From an uncultured delta proteobacterium (GTDB taxonomy: Bacteria; Myxococcota_A; Polyangia; Polyangiales; Polyangiaceae): a DNA stretch of 47,550 bases. The position numbers and the translations under genes are program-made. The stretch spans positions 1-47,550 of the forward strand of contig CAIQDA010000084.1 of NCBI GenBank assembly GCA_903870415.1. The letters run 5' to 3'. The notes beneath the pieces are model-generated. The model was not told the origin of the DNA, ran no database searches, and saw only the letters and a program-made list of their open reading frames with translations. Of this stretch, positions 32,110 to 39,292 are shown piece after piece (the stretch's first letter is position 1; every line of letters starts with the position of its first letter).

Positions 32110-32155
32110 CGCGCGCTTCGTTTCGCTCGCCAAGAAACCGCGATAGAGCGCGCCC

Positions 32156-32890
32156 ATGGTCGACGCCAGCCTTGAAGCGACGAAGAGGTATTACGATGAC
32201 TTTGCGTCGTGGTACGAAAACGAGCGGCGTCCGAACGATGCGAGCGGGTACCACGCGCTCATCGACGACCTCGAAATCTCCGCCCTCGAGCCGTTTGGTC
32301 GAGGCAAAGAGGTTCTCGAGTGCGGGTGCGGGACGGGCCTTCTCCTCGAGCGAATCGCCGGGTTCGCGTCGCGCGCCGAAGGGGTCGACCTGTCGTCGGG
32401 CATGCTCGAAAAAGCGAGAGAGCGCGGGCTTGTTGTTCACGAGGCGAGCGTCACGAAGCTCCCGTACGCGGACGCGTCTTTCGACGTGGCGTGCTCGTTC
32501 AAGGTGCTGGCTCATGTCGAGGCCATTGGCGACGCGCTCTCGGAGATGGCGCGCGTTGTCCGCCCTGGAGGCTACGTCCTCGCGGAGCTTTACAACGGTT
32601 GGTCTCTGCGTGCGCTCGGGAAGAAGTTCGGTCCTGCGCGGCGCATTTCGAGCACCCGCGACGAGTCTGCAGTCTACACGCGATTTGATTCGCCGACCGC
32701 GTGGCGATCGATGCTTCCTGCGTCGCTTGAACTCGAAGGCATTCGCGGCGTGCGCATCGTGACTCCGGCCGCTCAGCTTCTACGCGTGCCTGTCTTGGGT
32801 CGTGCGCTCCGAGCGCTTGAGCACGGGCTCATGGGCACTCCGGCGGCGTACCTCGCGGGCTTCGCGGTGCTCGTCCTGAAGAAGCGCTGA
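32156..32890 (+). CDS. Class I SAM-dependent methyltransferase
   Basis: 244 aa. Rossmann-like methyltransferase with motif I VLECGCGTGLLLERI (about 48-62), acidic motif II GVDLSSGMLEKA, LPYADASFDVACSF (motif III) and VVRPGGYVLAEL. It resembles UbiE/BioC-like small-molecule methyltransferases; the C-terminal third is hydrophobic (GRALRALEHGLMGTPAAYLAGFAVLVL), which hints at a membrane-associated or lipid/quinone substrate. It is followed 2 nt later by a transporter gene, probably in one transcript. Confidence 0.88.
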   Translation: MVDASLEATKRYYDDFASWYENERRPNDASGYHALIDDLEISALEPFGRGKEVLECGCGTGLLLERIAGFASRAEGVDLSSGMLEKARERGLVVHEASVTKLPYADASFDVACSFKVLAHVEAIGDALSEMARVVRPGGYVLAELYNGWSLRALGKKFGPARRISSTRDESAVYTRFDSPTAWRSMLPASLELEGIRGVRIVTPAAQLLRVPVLGRALRALEHGLMGTPAAYLAGFAVLVLKKR

Positions 32891-32892
32891 GC

Positions 32893-33843
32893 GTGGCGGC
32901 CACCTTTGCGGTGCTTGCCGTCACCATGTTGCTCATCGCGGCGGGGCGCGCGCTTGCCGTTGGCGGAACGCTGACGCCGAGCCGAAATCAAAAGTTGGCC
33001 TTGCTCCTGACGGACGTGGCGTTCCCGCTGCTTTGCCTGTCGCGCATCTCGGCCATGGACGGACCGCTCCTGCGTGCCCGCGTGACGCTGCCTCTGCTCA
33101 TGGGGTTTCTGCTTTTGCTCGGTGCGCTCGTCGGCGACGTCGGCGCTCGCGTTCTCGGGCTCTCCGCCGAAGCGCGTCGCTCGGTGCGCTTCTGCGTCGC
33201 GATGCCGAACTGGATCTTCTTGCCGTTGCCCATCGTGCTCTGGCGCTACGGCACCGCGGGCGCGCAGGTCGTGCTCCTCGGAAACGTAGGGGCCCAGTTC
33301 TTCTTGTGGACGATCGGCGTGCTGCTGCTCGCGGGACGCACGACTGAGAATCCGTTTCGAATGCTGCTGCGCAACATGGGCCTTTGGGGAACCGCGGCAG
33401 GCATCGCACTATCGCTTGCAGGATACACGTATCCGCACGGTGAAGCGTTTCGGGTGGCGCGCTTTTGCATCGATCGCTTCGGGGAGAGTGCCGTGTGGTT
33501 GACCCCGGTGACCGTCGGGGCGCAGCTCACCGGAGCCGCGGTTTCCACGATGGATCGCCGTGTCGCGACCGTGCTCGGGGCGCGATTGATCCTCATGCCG
33601 ATGGGCGTGGCGTTCATGCTTGCGGGCCTTGCACATTCGGGGGCGTGGGCTGCCGATCCGCTGACACAGGACGTCGTGCTGCTCATTTCCGCGATGCCCG
33701 TGGCGTTCAGCGCATCGGCGCTCGCGTTGAAGTTCGGCGCGGACGCGACGCTTGCCGCTCGAGCGGTCTTTGCGTCCACGGTGCTGTCGGTCGTGAGCGT
33801 TCCCGTCGTCGAGCGAATAGGCCACGCGATATTATTTCGATGA
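32893..33843 (+). CDS. AEC-family (auxin efflux carrier-like) transporter
   Basis: 316 aa, GTG start two nucleotides after the methyltransferase stop. About ten hydrophobic helices in two halves, with an internal break (AGYTYPHGEAFRV) and the family pattern NxxxxxxLPLPIVLWRYG / GxQLTGA / LILMPMGVAF. AEC members export organic anions such as malate or auxin-like compounds. Substrate unknown. Coupling to a methyltransferase suggests export of a methylated small molecule, which is inference. Confidence 0.82.
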   Translation: MAATFAVLAVTMLLIAAGRALAVGGTLTPSRNQKLALLLTDVAFPLLCLSRISAMDGPLLRARVTLPLLMGFLLLLGALVGDVGARVLGLSAEARRSVRFCVAMPNWIFLPLPIVLWRYGTAGAQVVLLGNVGAQFFLWTIGVLLLAGRTTENPFRMLLRNMGLWGTAAGIALSLAGYTYPHGEAFRVARFCIDRFGESAVWLTPVTVGAQLTGAAVSTMDRRVATVLGARLILMPMGVAFMLAGLAHSGAWAADPLTQDVVLLISAMPVAFSASALALKFGADATLAARAVFASTVLSVVSVPVVERIGHAILFR

Positions 33844-33899
33844 CGGTTCGCTCGCGATTCGTGGCGTCATGGTGATCCGAGGCAACAATAGAGACCCGA

Positions 33900-35195
33900 A
33901 TGACACGCGCGGACGAGGCCCTGGCCACACCTCTCGACGAACTCGCCGCCCATGGCGTGGTGGTCGGGGCGGTTGTTGCGGCCAAGTTTCGCCTCGAGGG
34001 CGTGGTGGGCAGCGGCGGCATGGGCGTTGTCTTCAAGGCGTGGCACATGGAGCTCGACGAGTACGTCGCGCTCAAGTTCCTGCTTCCATCGCGGGCGCGC
34101 GACAAAGAACTCCGCGAGCGGTTCTCTCTCGAAGCGAAGGCCGCGGCGAAGCTTCGCGGTGAGCACGTGGTGCGCGTGCACGACGTCGGAACCCTCGACG
34201 GTGAGGTGCCGTTCATCGTCATGGAGTTCCTCGACGGACGCACCGTTGGCGCCATCATCAACGAACGTGGACCGCTCCCTGTGGAGCTTGCGTGCGAGCT
34301 GACCATCCAGGCGTGCGAGGCCCTTGCGGAGGCCCACGGGCGCGGCATCGTTCATCGGGACGTGAAGCCGGACAACCTCGTTGTCACCCTCGGACACGAC
34401 GACACGCCGCTTCTTCGCGTCGTGGATTTCGGCATTTCGAAAGTTTCCCTCGCTCTCGATCCAGGGCGCACAAACCCAGGCGGAACCATCCTCGGGACGC
34501 CGTATTACATGTCGCCCGAGCAGCTCGACGGCGGTGACGAACTCGACGCGCGAAGCGATATCTGGTCGCTCGGCGCGGTGCTCTTCGAGATGCTCGCGGG
34601 GCGTAAGGCGTTCGCGGGCCAATCGTTCGCGTCCCTCGCCAGCGAGATCCTCACGCAGCCGCCGCGCCAGTTGCGGAAGATTCGCTTCGATGCGCCCGAG
34701 GAGCTCGAGCGCATTGTGGAGCGTTGCCTCGCGAAGAAGCCTCACGATCGATTCGCGACGGTTGCCGAACTCGCGGCGGCACTTGAGCCCTTCGCGCCGC
34801 CCGAAGCGCGATCGGTCGCGGAACGAACGCAACGCATCGTGGCGTCGGCATCCGCCATTCGTGCCGAGCGTCCGAGCGGATCGTCTCTCGATGCCGCGAT
34901 CCTTTCGTCGGCGAAGATGCGCGCTCGAACGCCGCACGAATCCCCGTGGCGCTACCTCATCGACAAAGACGACGTGCCGACGCCGCGACCGTTTCGCGCG
35001 AGCTCTCCGCCCGGTGCCGGTGCCGGTGCCGGCGACGCGCCGCGGGGCGAAGTGAACGCAGACCTTGAAGAAACCCAGGCCGGCGAACGCATCACGGCGG
35101 TTATCGAATCCGCTCTCCGGCGAAGGCAGCTGCTCTTGGCGGCCACCCTGGGCGGGGTGTTTCTTGCGTCCCTCGTTGCGTATATCGCCCGCTAG
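33900..35195 (+). CDS. Tail-anchored Ser/Thr protein kinase
   Basis: 431 aa. Kinase domain at about 30-300: VGSGGMGVVFKAW, ALKFLLP (ATP Lys), HRDVKPDN, DFGISK, GTPYYMSPEQ. The linker is disordered with a (GA)n run encoded by a GGTGCC repeat. One transmembrane helix lies at the extreme C-terminus (LLLAATLGGVFLASLVAYIAR), leaving almost nothing outside. This makes it a tail-anchored kinase without a sensor domain, unlike the kinase at 18525. The ATG at 33900 lacks a close Shine-Dalgarno sequence (GAGG is about 20 nt away). Confidence 0.92.
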   Translation: MTRADEALATPLDELAAHGVVVGAVVAAKFRLEGVVGSGGMGVVFKAWHMELDEYVALKFLLPSRARDKELRERFSLEAKAAAKLRGEHVVRVHDVGTLDGEVPFIVMEFLDGRTVGAIINERGPLPVELACELTIQACEALAEAHGRGIVHRDVKPDNLVVTLGHDDTPLLRVVDFGISKVSLALDPGRTNPGGTILGTPYYMSPEQLDGGDELDARSDIWSLGAVLFEMLAGRKAFAGQSFASLASEILTQPPRQLRKIRFDAPEELERIVERCLAKKPHDRFATVAELAAALEPFAPPEARSVAERTQRIVASASAIRAERPSGSSLDAAILSSAKMRARTPHESPWRYLIDKDDVPTPRPFRASSPPGAGAGAGDAPRGEVNADLEETQAGERITAVIESALRRRQLLLAATLGGVFLASLVAYIAR

Positions 35196-35250
35196 TCGGC
35201 GTTATGTACGCGGACCGTCTGCGGCTGGGCTGTGATGTGTATGCCGTCAA

Positions 35251-36996
35251 TCAGCGGCAGGTGCGGGGCGTGCAGCCGTAGAGCCCTTGCTTGACCTTGT
35301 CGACGCAGCTCGCTCCCCACGTCGTCGTGCAGCAGTACGGGTCCGCGTCGCAGATGGCCTGAATGCATGCGCCATTCTGACCGTCGGTCGTGCAGCTGCG
35401 ACCTAGCGCTGCCCCGGTGGCGCAGACGTCGTGGGTGCACGTGGCACAAGCGCCCGCCGCGCAGTCGCGGTCCGAGGCCCCGCAGTTGCAGTCGCAGTTG
35501 CAGTCGCCGTACTTCGCCGCGTCGCAGGTCCAGGCTGTGGGAATCGGCGAACCGTTGGGCAGGCAAGCCGCTTGGCTTCCGGTCGATTGCGGTTTCGCGA
35601 AACACAGCTCAGCTGGAAGCGCGCTTGGCTCAGGGCGAGGCGGGATGGGGACCGACGTGCAACTGGCGCTCGCTCCGCCCGGAAGCGGAAAGGTGCCGCT
35701 CACGTTCTTGCCGCGGTTCAGGTCGAAGAGCGTGCACTCTTTCGAATAGCTGTAGAGTCCAAACAAGTCGACGTCGAGACTCGCGGCCGCGCCAACGCCC
35801 GCAAACGCGTAACCGGCGTAGCGTCCGTTGAGCTGCGGTCCCGTGGTCGTGGCGCATTCCGCCTCGGCACCAAGGCTCACGTAGGGGCGGGCCCAAAGCG
35901 CGCCCGTTGCCACACCGAAGAGCCGCAGGTCAAAGCGCGGAATCACCTCGCAGAGCACGTGGACAGCGCCGCCCAGCGTGTAGTTGGGCCCCACCGGAGA
36001 GAAGCTTCCCGACTTTTCGAAGACCGGCGTGAAGGCCTGGTTTGCGTAACGAAAGCCCGCGCTGAGCGTCGCGTTCGCGTTGGCTCCGACCACCACGTCA
36101 ACGGTGCCGCCCCAGTCAACGGTGCACGCGAGCTCCGCGTGAAAGTGCGCCGACGCCGGAGCGCTGAGCGCCCCAAGGTTGATGCTCGCGAGGGTCATGT
36201 CCGTGTCGGCGAGCACCGACGACGGGTTGCCCGTGATGGCCTGTGCGATCAGCGCGGACAAGTCTTCGCCCGTGGGGTTCCCGGTCAACGCGAGCTTCGC
36301 TTCGACCTCCACTTGCGCGTCGAGGCTTCCCGTTCCGATCGCGTGCGCCTCTTTGAGCAGCTGCCGCGGGTCGAGGCTGATGCGTCCGATCTGCGCGCCC
36401 ACGTCCCATCGCGGCGTGAACGTGAGGCTGCCCTTGTTGACCGTGAGCGAGGTCTCATAGCCAATCGTGTGCGCTTGACCGCTCGCGGGGTTCACCGCAA
36501 CGGAGCCCGACGCGCGAAGAAGTTGGCGGCCCGAAAAGTCGACGATGGTCTTCGTGGGGCCCGTGCCCGTTCCAAGGGTGCGCATGCCTTGGGTGCTCGC
36601 CGCTGCGTCCGGGGGCAGCTCGACGGTTGCCTGAAAATCAAGGGCCGAGAACGCGTCCACGAGCGACGCAGCCTCTGTATGGACGACGTATTCCGACGCG
36701 GTTACGTCGACGGAGACAACCTTGCGAAGGAAGCCCTCGGGGTTCTTCGCATCGAGGCCGCGCTCGCCAATCAGAACGTTGCCCGCGACGACTGCGGCGA
36801 GGTTCGCGTGAGCGCTCTTTGGAAAGCGAAGCGTGCTTGCGCCGACGGTGATGTCCGCTGCGGCCGCGCCCGTGAAGGCCAGCGTTCCTTCCGCGAGCTC
36901 GGAGGCGCCGAGAGCGTCGCTGGACGGCGTCGGGCTGCTGCACGCGACAGCGAGAAGCGGGAGACTGACGGCGAGGGCGGACGTGAGAAAGCGCAT
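35251..36996 (-). CDS. Cys-rich secreted lipoprotein, unknown
   Basis: 581 aa. Lipoprotein signal MRFLTSALAVSLPLLAVAC. A beta-rich body (about 30-450) has repeated strands and Gly/Thr-rich loops. The C-terminal about 110 residues are Cys-rich, in two parts: CDAAKYGDCNCDCNCGASDRDC and ICDADPYCCTTTWGASCVDKVKQGLYGC. I recognise both patterns as recurring in myxobacterial secreted proteins, but cannot name a function. The CNCDCNC stretch is encoded by a perfect 12-bp tandem duplication (around 35483-35506). It starts 28 nt after the Flp pilin gene on the same strand, so co-expression is likely. It probably needs envelope disulfide formation. Confidence 0.72.
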   Translation of the reverse strand: MRFLTSALAVSLPLLAVACSSPTPSSDALGASELAEGTLAFTGAAAADITVGASTLRFPKSAHANLAAVVAGNVLIGERGLDAKNPEGFLRKVVSVDVTASEYVVHTEAASLVDAFSALDFQATVELPPDAAASTQGMRTLGTGTGPTKTIVDFSGRQLLRASGSVAVNPASGQAHTIGYETSLTVNKGSLTFTPRWDVGAQIGRISLDPRQLLKEAHAIGTGSLDAQVEVEAKLALTGNPTGEDLSALIAQAITGNPSSVLADTDMTLASINLGALSAPASAHFHAELACTVDWGGTVDVVVGANANATLSAGFRYANQAFTPVFEKSGSFSPVGPNYTLGGAVHVLCEVIPRFDLRLFGVATGALWARPYVSLGAEAECATTTGPQLNGRYAGYAFAGVGAAASLDVDLFGLYSYSKECTLFDLNRGKNVSGTFPLPGGASASCTSVPIPPRPEPSALPAELCFAKPQSTGSQAACLPNGSPIPTAWTCDAAKYGDCNCDCNCGASDRDCAAGACATCTHDVCATGAALGRSCTTDGQNGACIQAICDADPYCCTTTWGASCVDKVKQGLYGCTPRTCR

Positions 36997-37024
36997 GGTT
37001 GCTCCGACGACGAAAGAGAAGGGA

Positions 37025-37228
37025 TTACTGAGCCGCCCCGTTGATGCCGCTCACGGAGCCTGCTTGCTCGTCCACCTTGGCGCGCACGTTGTTCCCGAAG
37101 GCCTTGAAGCCCGCGATGGCGATGAGCGCGATGACGCCGACGAGGATGATGTACTCGACGAGGTTCGCGCCGCGGGTGTCGGAGAGGAGGGTGCGGGGGG
37201 ACGAAAGTCGCATGGCACTTTGCATCAT
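37025..37228 (-). CDS. flp: Flp-type (type IVb) pilin
   Basis: 67 aa. Short basic leader (MMQSAMRLSSPRTLLSDTRG), then the prepilin processing region G-ANLVEYIILVGVIALIAIAGFKAFG: Gly at -1, Glu at +5, Tyr at +6 of the mature protein, and a hydrophobic helix. These are the defining features of Flp/Tad pilins. Three in-frame ATGs (37228, 37225, 37213) are possible and none has a strong ribosome site. No tad/cpa assembly genes or prepilin peptidase are in the window, so the machinery must be elsewhere. Confidence 0.9.
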   Translation of the reverse strand: MMQSAMRLSSPRTLLSDTRGANLVEYIILVGVIALIAIAGFKAFGNNVRAKVDEQAGSVSGINGAAQ

Positions 37229-37322
37229 GCACGGATCATGCGCGCCCTGTCACGACCGCGCATGCAGGAAAATTCCGCTTCGAGGTGATGCACGCTCCCC
37301 GAGTCGTGCGTCGATGGACGAG

Positions 37323-37349
37323 CGACGATCCACGCCCGACGATCCACGC
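37323..37349. repeat. Tandem 13-bp direct repeats upstream of flp
   Basis: CGACGATCCACGC occurs twice, at 37323-37335 and 37337-37349 (14-bp period), about 100 bp before the flp start and just past the 5' side of its promoter region. Possible tandem activator site. Confidence 0.45.
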
Positions 37350-37352
37350 GGG

Positions 37353-39242
37353 TCAGGCGCCGGACGCTTGGGCCACGAGGGTTGATGCGCCGTTTGCGCC
37401 GAGCACCAAAGGCACGCGCCACCAGCCGGTGAACGGTTCGCACACGGCCGCGTGGTCACGCTCACCGCACGCCATCGACTGAACGCGGAGCACAAGTTCG
37501 GAGGCGACGGGCTCCGTGCCCGAAAGCGAGACGGCGAGGGGCAGGGCAATCGCGAGGGACCCGGAGTCGGGGATAAGTCCGCGCGCTTGCGTGAACGACG
37601 GAATCACGAGGTCGCTGCGCCGAGTCACCTCGACAGTGACGGCGTAGGGCGCGCCAAGGGCGAAATGGTGGCGTCCGCCTGCGGTCACGATCACCGTGAG
37701 ATGAACGGGTCCAGGCGCGGCGTGCGCGGAGACGTGGAGGACTTCGTCGAAGAAGCGCACCACGTCCGTGGGCGCGTCGAGGGCGACCGCGGTGGAGACT
37801 GCGCGAGCGGTGATGGCGGGGGGAGCGAACGCGGAGGGGCGCACCGTGCCGTCGAGCCCCACGAGGGCGACGCGATGGCCGTTTCCATCGGCGACGAGAA
37901 GTTCTCGAGAACCAGGCAAAAAGGCTGCGCCGCTCGGCTCTTGCAGCCCCGAAACGAGCGTACGAATGGTGCCCGTGCGCAAGTCGGCGAGCTTAAGCTT
38001 GCCGTTGTACGTATCGCAAATTGCCAGCGTATGCGCTCCGTCATACGCAAGCCCCATAGGGTGTTGCAGTTGCGCTTCGCCGAAGGTCCCGTCCGCGTCG
38101 CCCCAGGTGAAAAGCGAGCCCGCGATGAGGGTTCGCGTGGCCCCGGTTTCCGCGTGAACGGCGCGCAGTGAACTCGATTCCGAATCGATCAAGAGGACAT
38201 CGTCATTGACGCGCACGAGGCCGTTCGGCTGGGAAAAAGTCGCGTCAGTTCCCGCGCCATCGAGGCGCGATTCGGCCCCGGTTCCTGCGAGCGCACGAAC
38301 GGTTCCCGCAGCGCGATCGACGACCGCGACCTGATGCGAGCCGGACATGGCGACCACGAGCCGATCGCCGAAGACGGCCACATCCCAGGGCGAACGAAGC
38401 GCGGTGCCGCACGCGGGGGTGGCGCCGAATGAGAGACTCTCGGTGCCCATGCGGCCCGTGCCCGCAACCACGCGCGCGGTCTTTCGCGCAAGGCTCACTT
38501 CCACCACCGTGTGCGTGCGCGCATCGGCGATGACGAGCAGGTCTTCGCCGTCGAACACGAGGCCCTGCGGCTCATCGAGAGGCGCGTCGACCTCAAGGCC
38601 GGGACCCACGACCGTCAGGAGCGCGCCAAGGGAATCCCACACGACGACGCGCGCGTTTCCCGTATCGGACACCGCGACGAGGCCGGCTTGCGAGCGCGCG
38701 ACCTTCGCGGGAAAACGAAAATCTGCGGCGGTCTCATGACGTGCAGAATGCAAGGACCTCGGCTCACGCGCCAGATGCCCCCGCGCCCGCGCGCGATCGA
38801 GCTCGCTTGTGACAAGCGCGTGCAGCGAGGCTTCATCGGGCTCGCCCGGGGCCACGGCTGCAATGGTTCCATCGGGACGCACGACCACCAGCGTCGGCCA
38901 CGAACGCACCGCAAAGGCATGCCACGTGCGCATCCCTTCATCGACGAGCACCGGGTGCCGAATGCGCATGCGGTCCATCGCAGCCTCCACCGCGGCCGGC
39001 TCTTGTTCGTGATCGAACTTGCCCGTGTGAACGCCAAGAACCACGACCGCCTGCCTTTCGAACCGCGATTCGAGTCGATGCAAGATGGGTGCAACATGCA
39101 TGCAGTTCACGCAGCACGAGGTAAAGAAATCGAGAATGACCACGTGGCCGCGCAAGTCGCGCAGTGACACCGGGGCCGCCGCTCCAAGCCACGTGAGCGA
39201 GGGGTCGAAATCGGGCGCGTGAATCGTCAAGGTCTCGAGCAC
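37353..39242 (-). CDS. NHLRC2-like thioredoxin/NHL-repeat protein
   Basis: 629 aa from a GTG at 39242; the track's ATG at 39455 would overlap the nucleotidase gene by 160 nt. N-terminal thioredoxin-like domain (1-150) with the CCxNC signature in ILDFFTSCCVNCMHVAPILHRLE. A six-bladed NHL propeller follows (about 165-500; ARVVVWD, EPQGLVFDG, LRSPWDVAVFG, QPNGLVRVN, QHPMGLAYDG, EPSGAAFLPG). A C-terminal beta domain lies at about 510-629. This three-part order is that of NHLRC2, including its CCINC motif. Biochemical role unclear; no signal peptide, so cytoplasmic. It carries one iterated palindrome. Confidence 0.88.
   Translation of the reverse strand: MLETLTIHAPDFDPSLTWLGAAAPVSLRDLRGHVVILDFFTSCCVNCMHVAPILHRLESRFERQAVVVLGVHTGKFDHEQEPAAVEAAMDRMRIRHPVLVDEGMRTWHAFAVRSWPTLVVVRPDGTIAAVAPGEPDEASLHALVTSELDRARARGHLAREPRSLHSARHETAADFRFPAKVARSQAGLVAVSDTGNARVVVWDSLGALLTVVGPGLEVDAPLDEPQGLVFDGEDLLVIADARTHTVVEVSLARKTARVVAGTGRMGTESLSFGATPACGTALRSPWDVAVFGDRLVVAMSGSHQVAVVDRAAGTVRALAGTGAESRLDGAGTDATFSQPNGLVRVNDDVLLIDSESSSLRAVHAETGATRTLIAGSLFTWGDADGTFGEAQLQHPMGLAYDGAHTLAICDTYNGKLKLADLRTGTIRTLVSGLQEPSGAAFLPGSRELLVADGNGHRVALVGLDGTVRPSAFAPPAITARAVSTAVALDAPTDVVRFFDEVLHVSAHAAPGPVHLTVIVTAGGRHHFALGAPYAVTVEVTRRSDLVIPSFTQARGLIPDSGSLAIALPLAVSLSGTEPVASELVLRVQSMACGERDHAAVCEPFTGWWRVPLVLGANGASTLVAQASGA
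38742..38752. repeat. Iterated palindrome TGCAGAATGCA
   Basis: Exact copy in the NHLRC2-like gene (S-L-H-S-A, codon phase 1). Confidence 0.7.
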
Positions 39243-39292
39243 GGCCGCGACGCTAACGCAGGCGTGTTTCGTGCGCCTCTGTCGTGCGCGAC

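Noticed and set aside
30704-32515. 603-aa minus-strand ORF opposite the beta-propeller gene
   Set aside because: Overlaps two supported plus-strand genes and the terminator, with shadow-like composition.
35014-35034. GGTGCC repeat as a regulatory microsatellite
   Set aside because: It is in frame within the kinase linker, coding for Gly-Ala; a coding low-complexity run explains it.
35431-37044. 537-aa plus-strand ORF opposite the Cys-rich lipoprotein
   Set aside because: Antisense shadow; the minus-strand gene has a signal peptide and ordered Cys pattern.
14660-37231. The copies at 14660 (centre TGG), 24196 (CCC), 37221 (TCA) and 39090 (ACA) as members of the iterated family
   Set aside because: They match only the outer TGYA/TRCA and lack the G-first centre; about one such match is expected by chance, so I do not count them as firm.
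1210-39100. Iterated TGYA-N3-TRCA motif as operators of one transcription factor such as a LexA-type repressor
   Set aside because: Every exact copy lies inside a coding region and none sits at a promoter I identified, so ordinary promoter operators do not fit.
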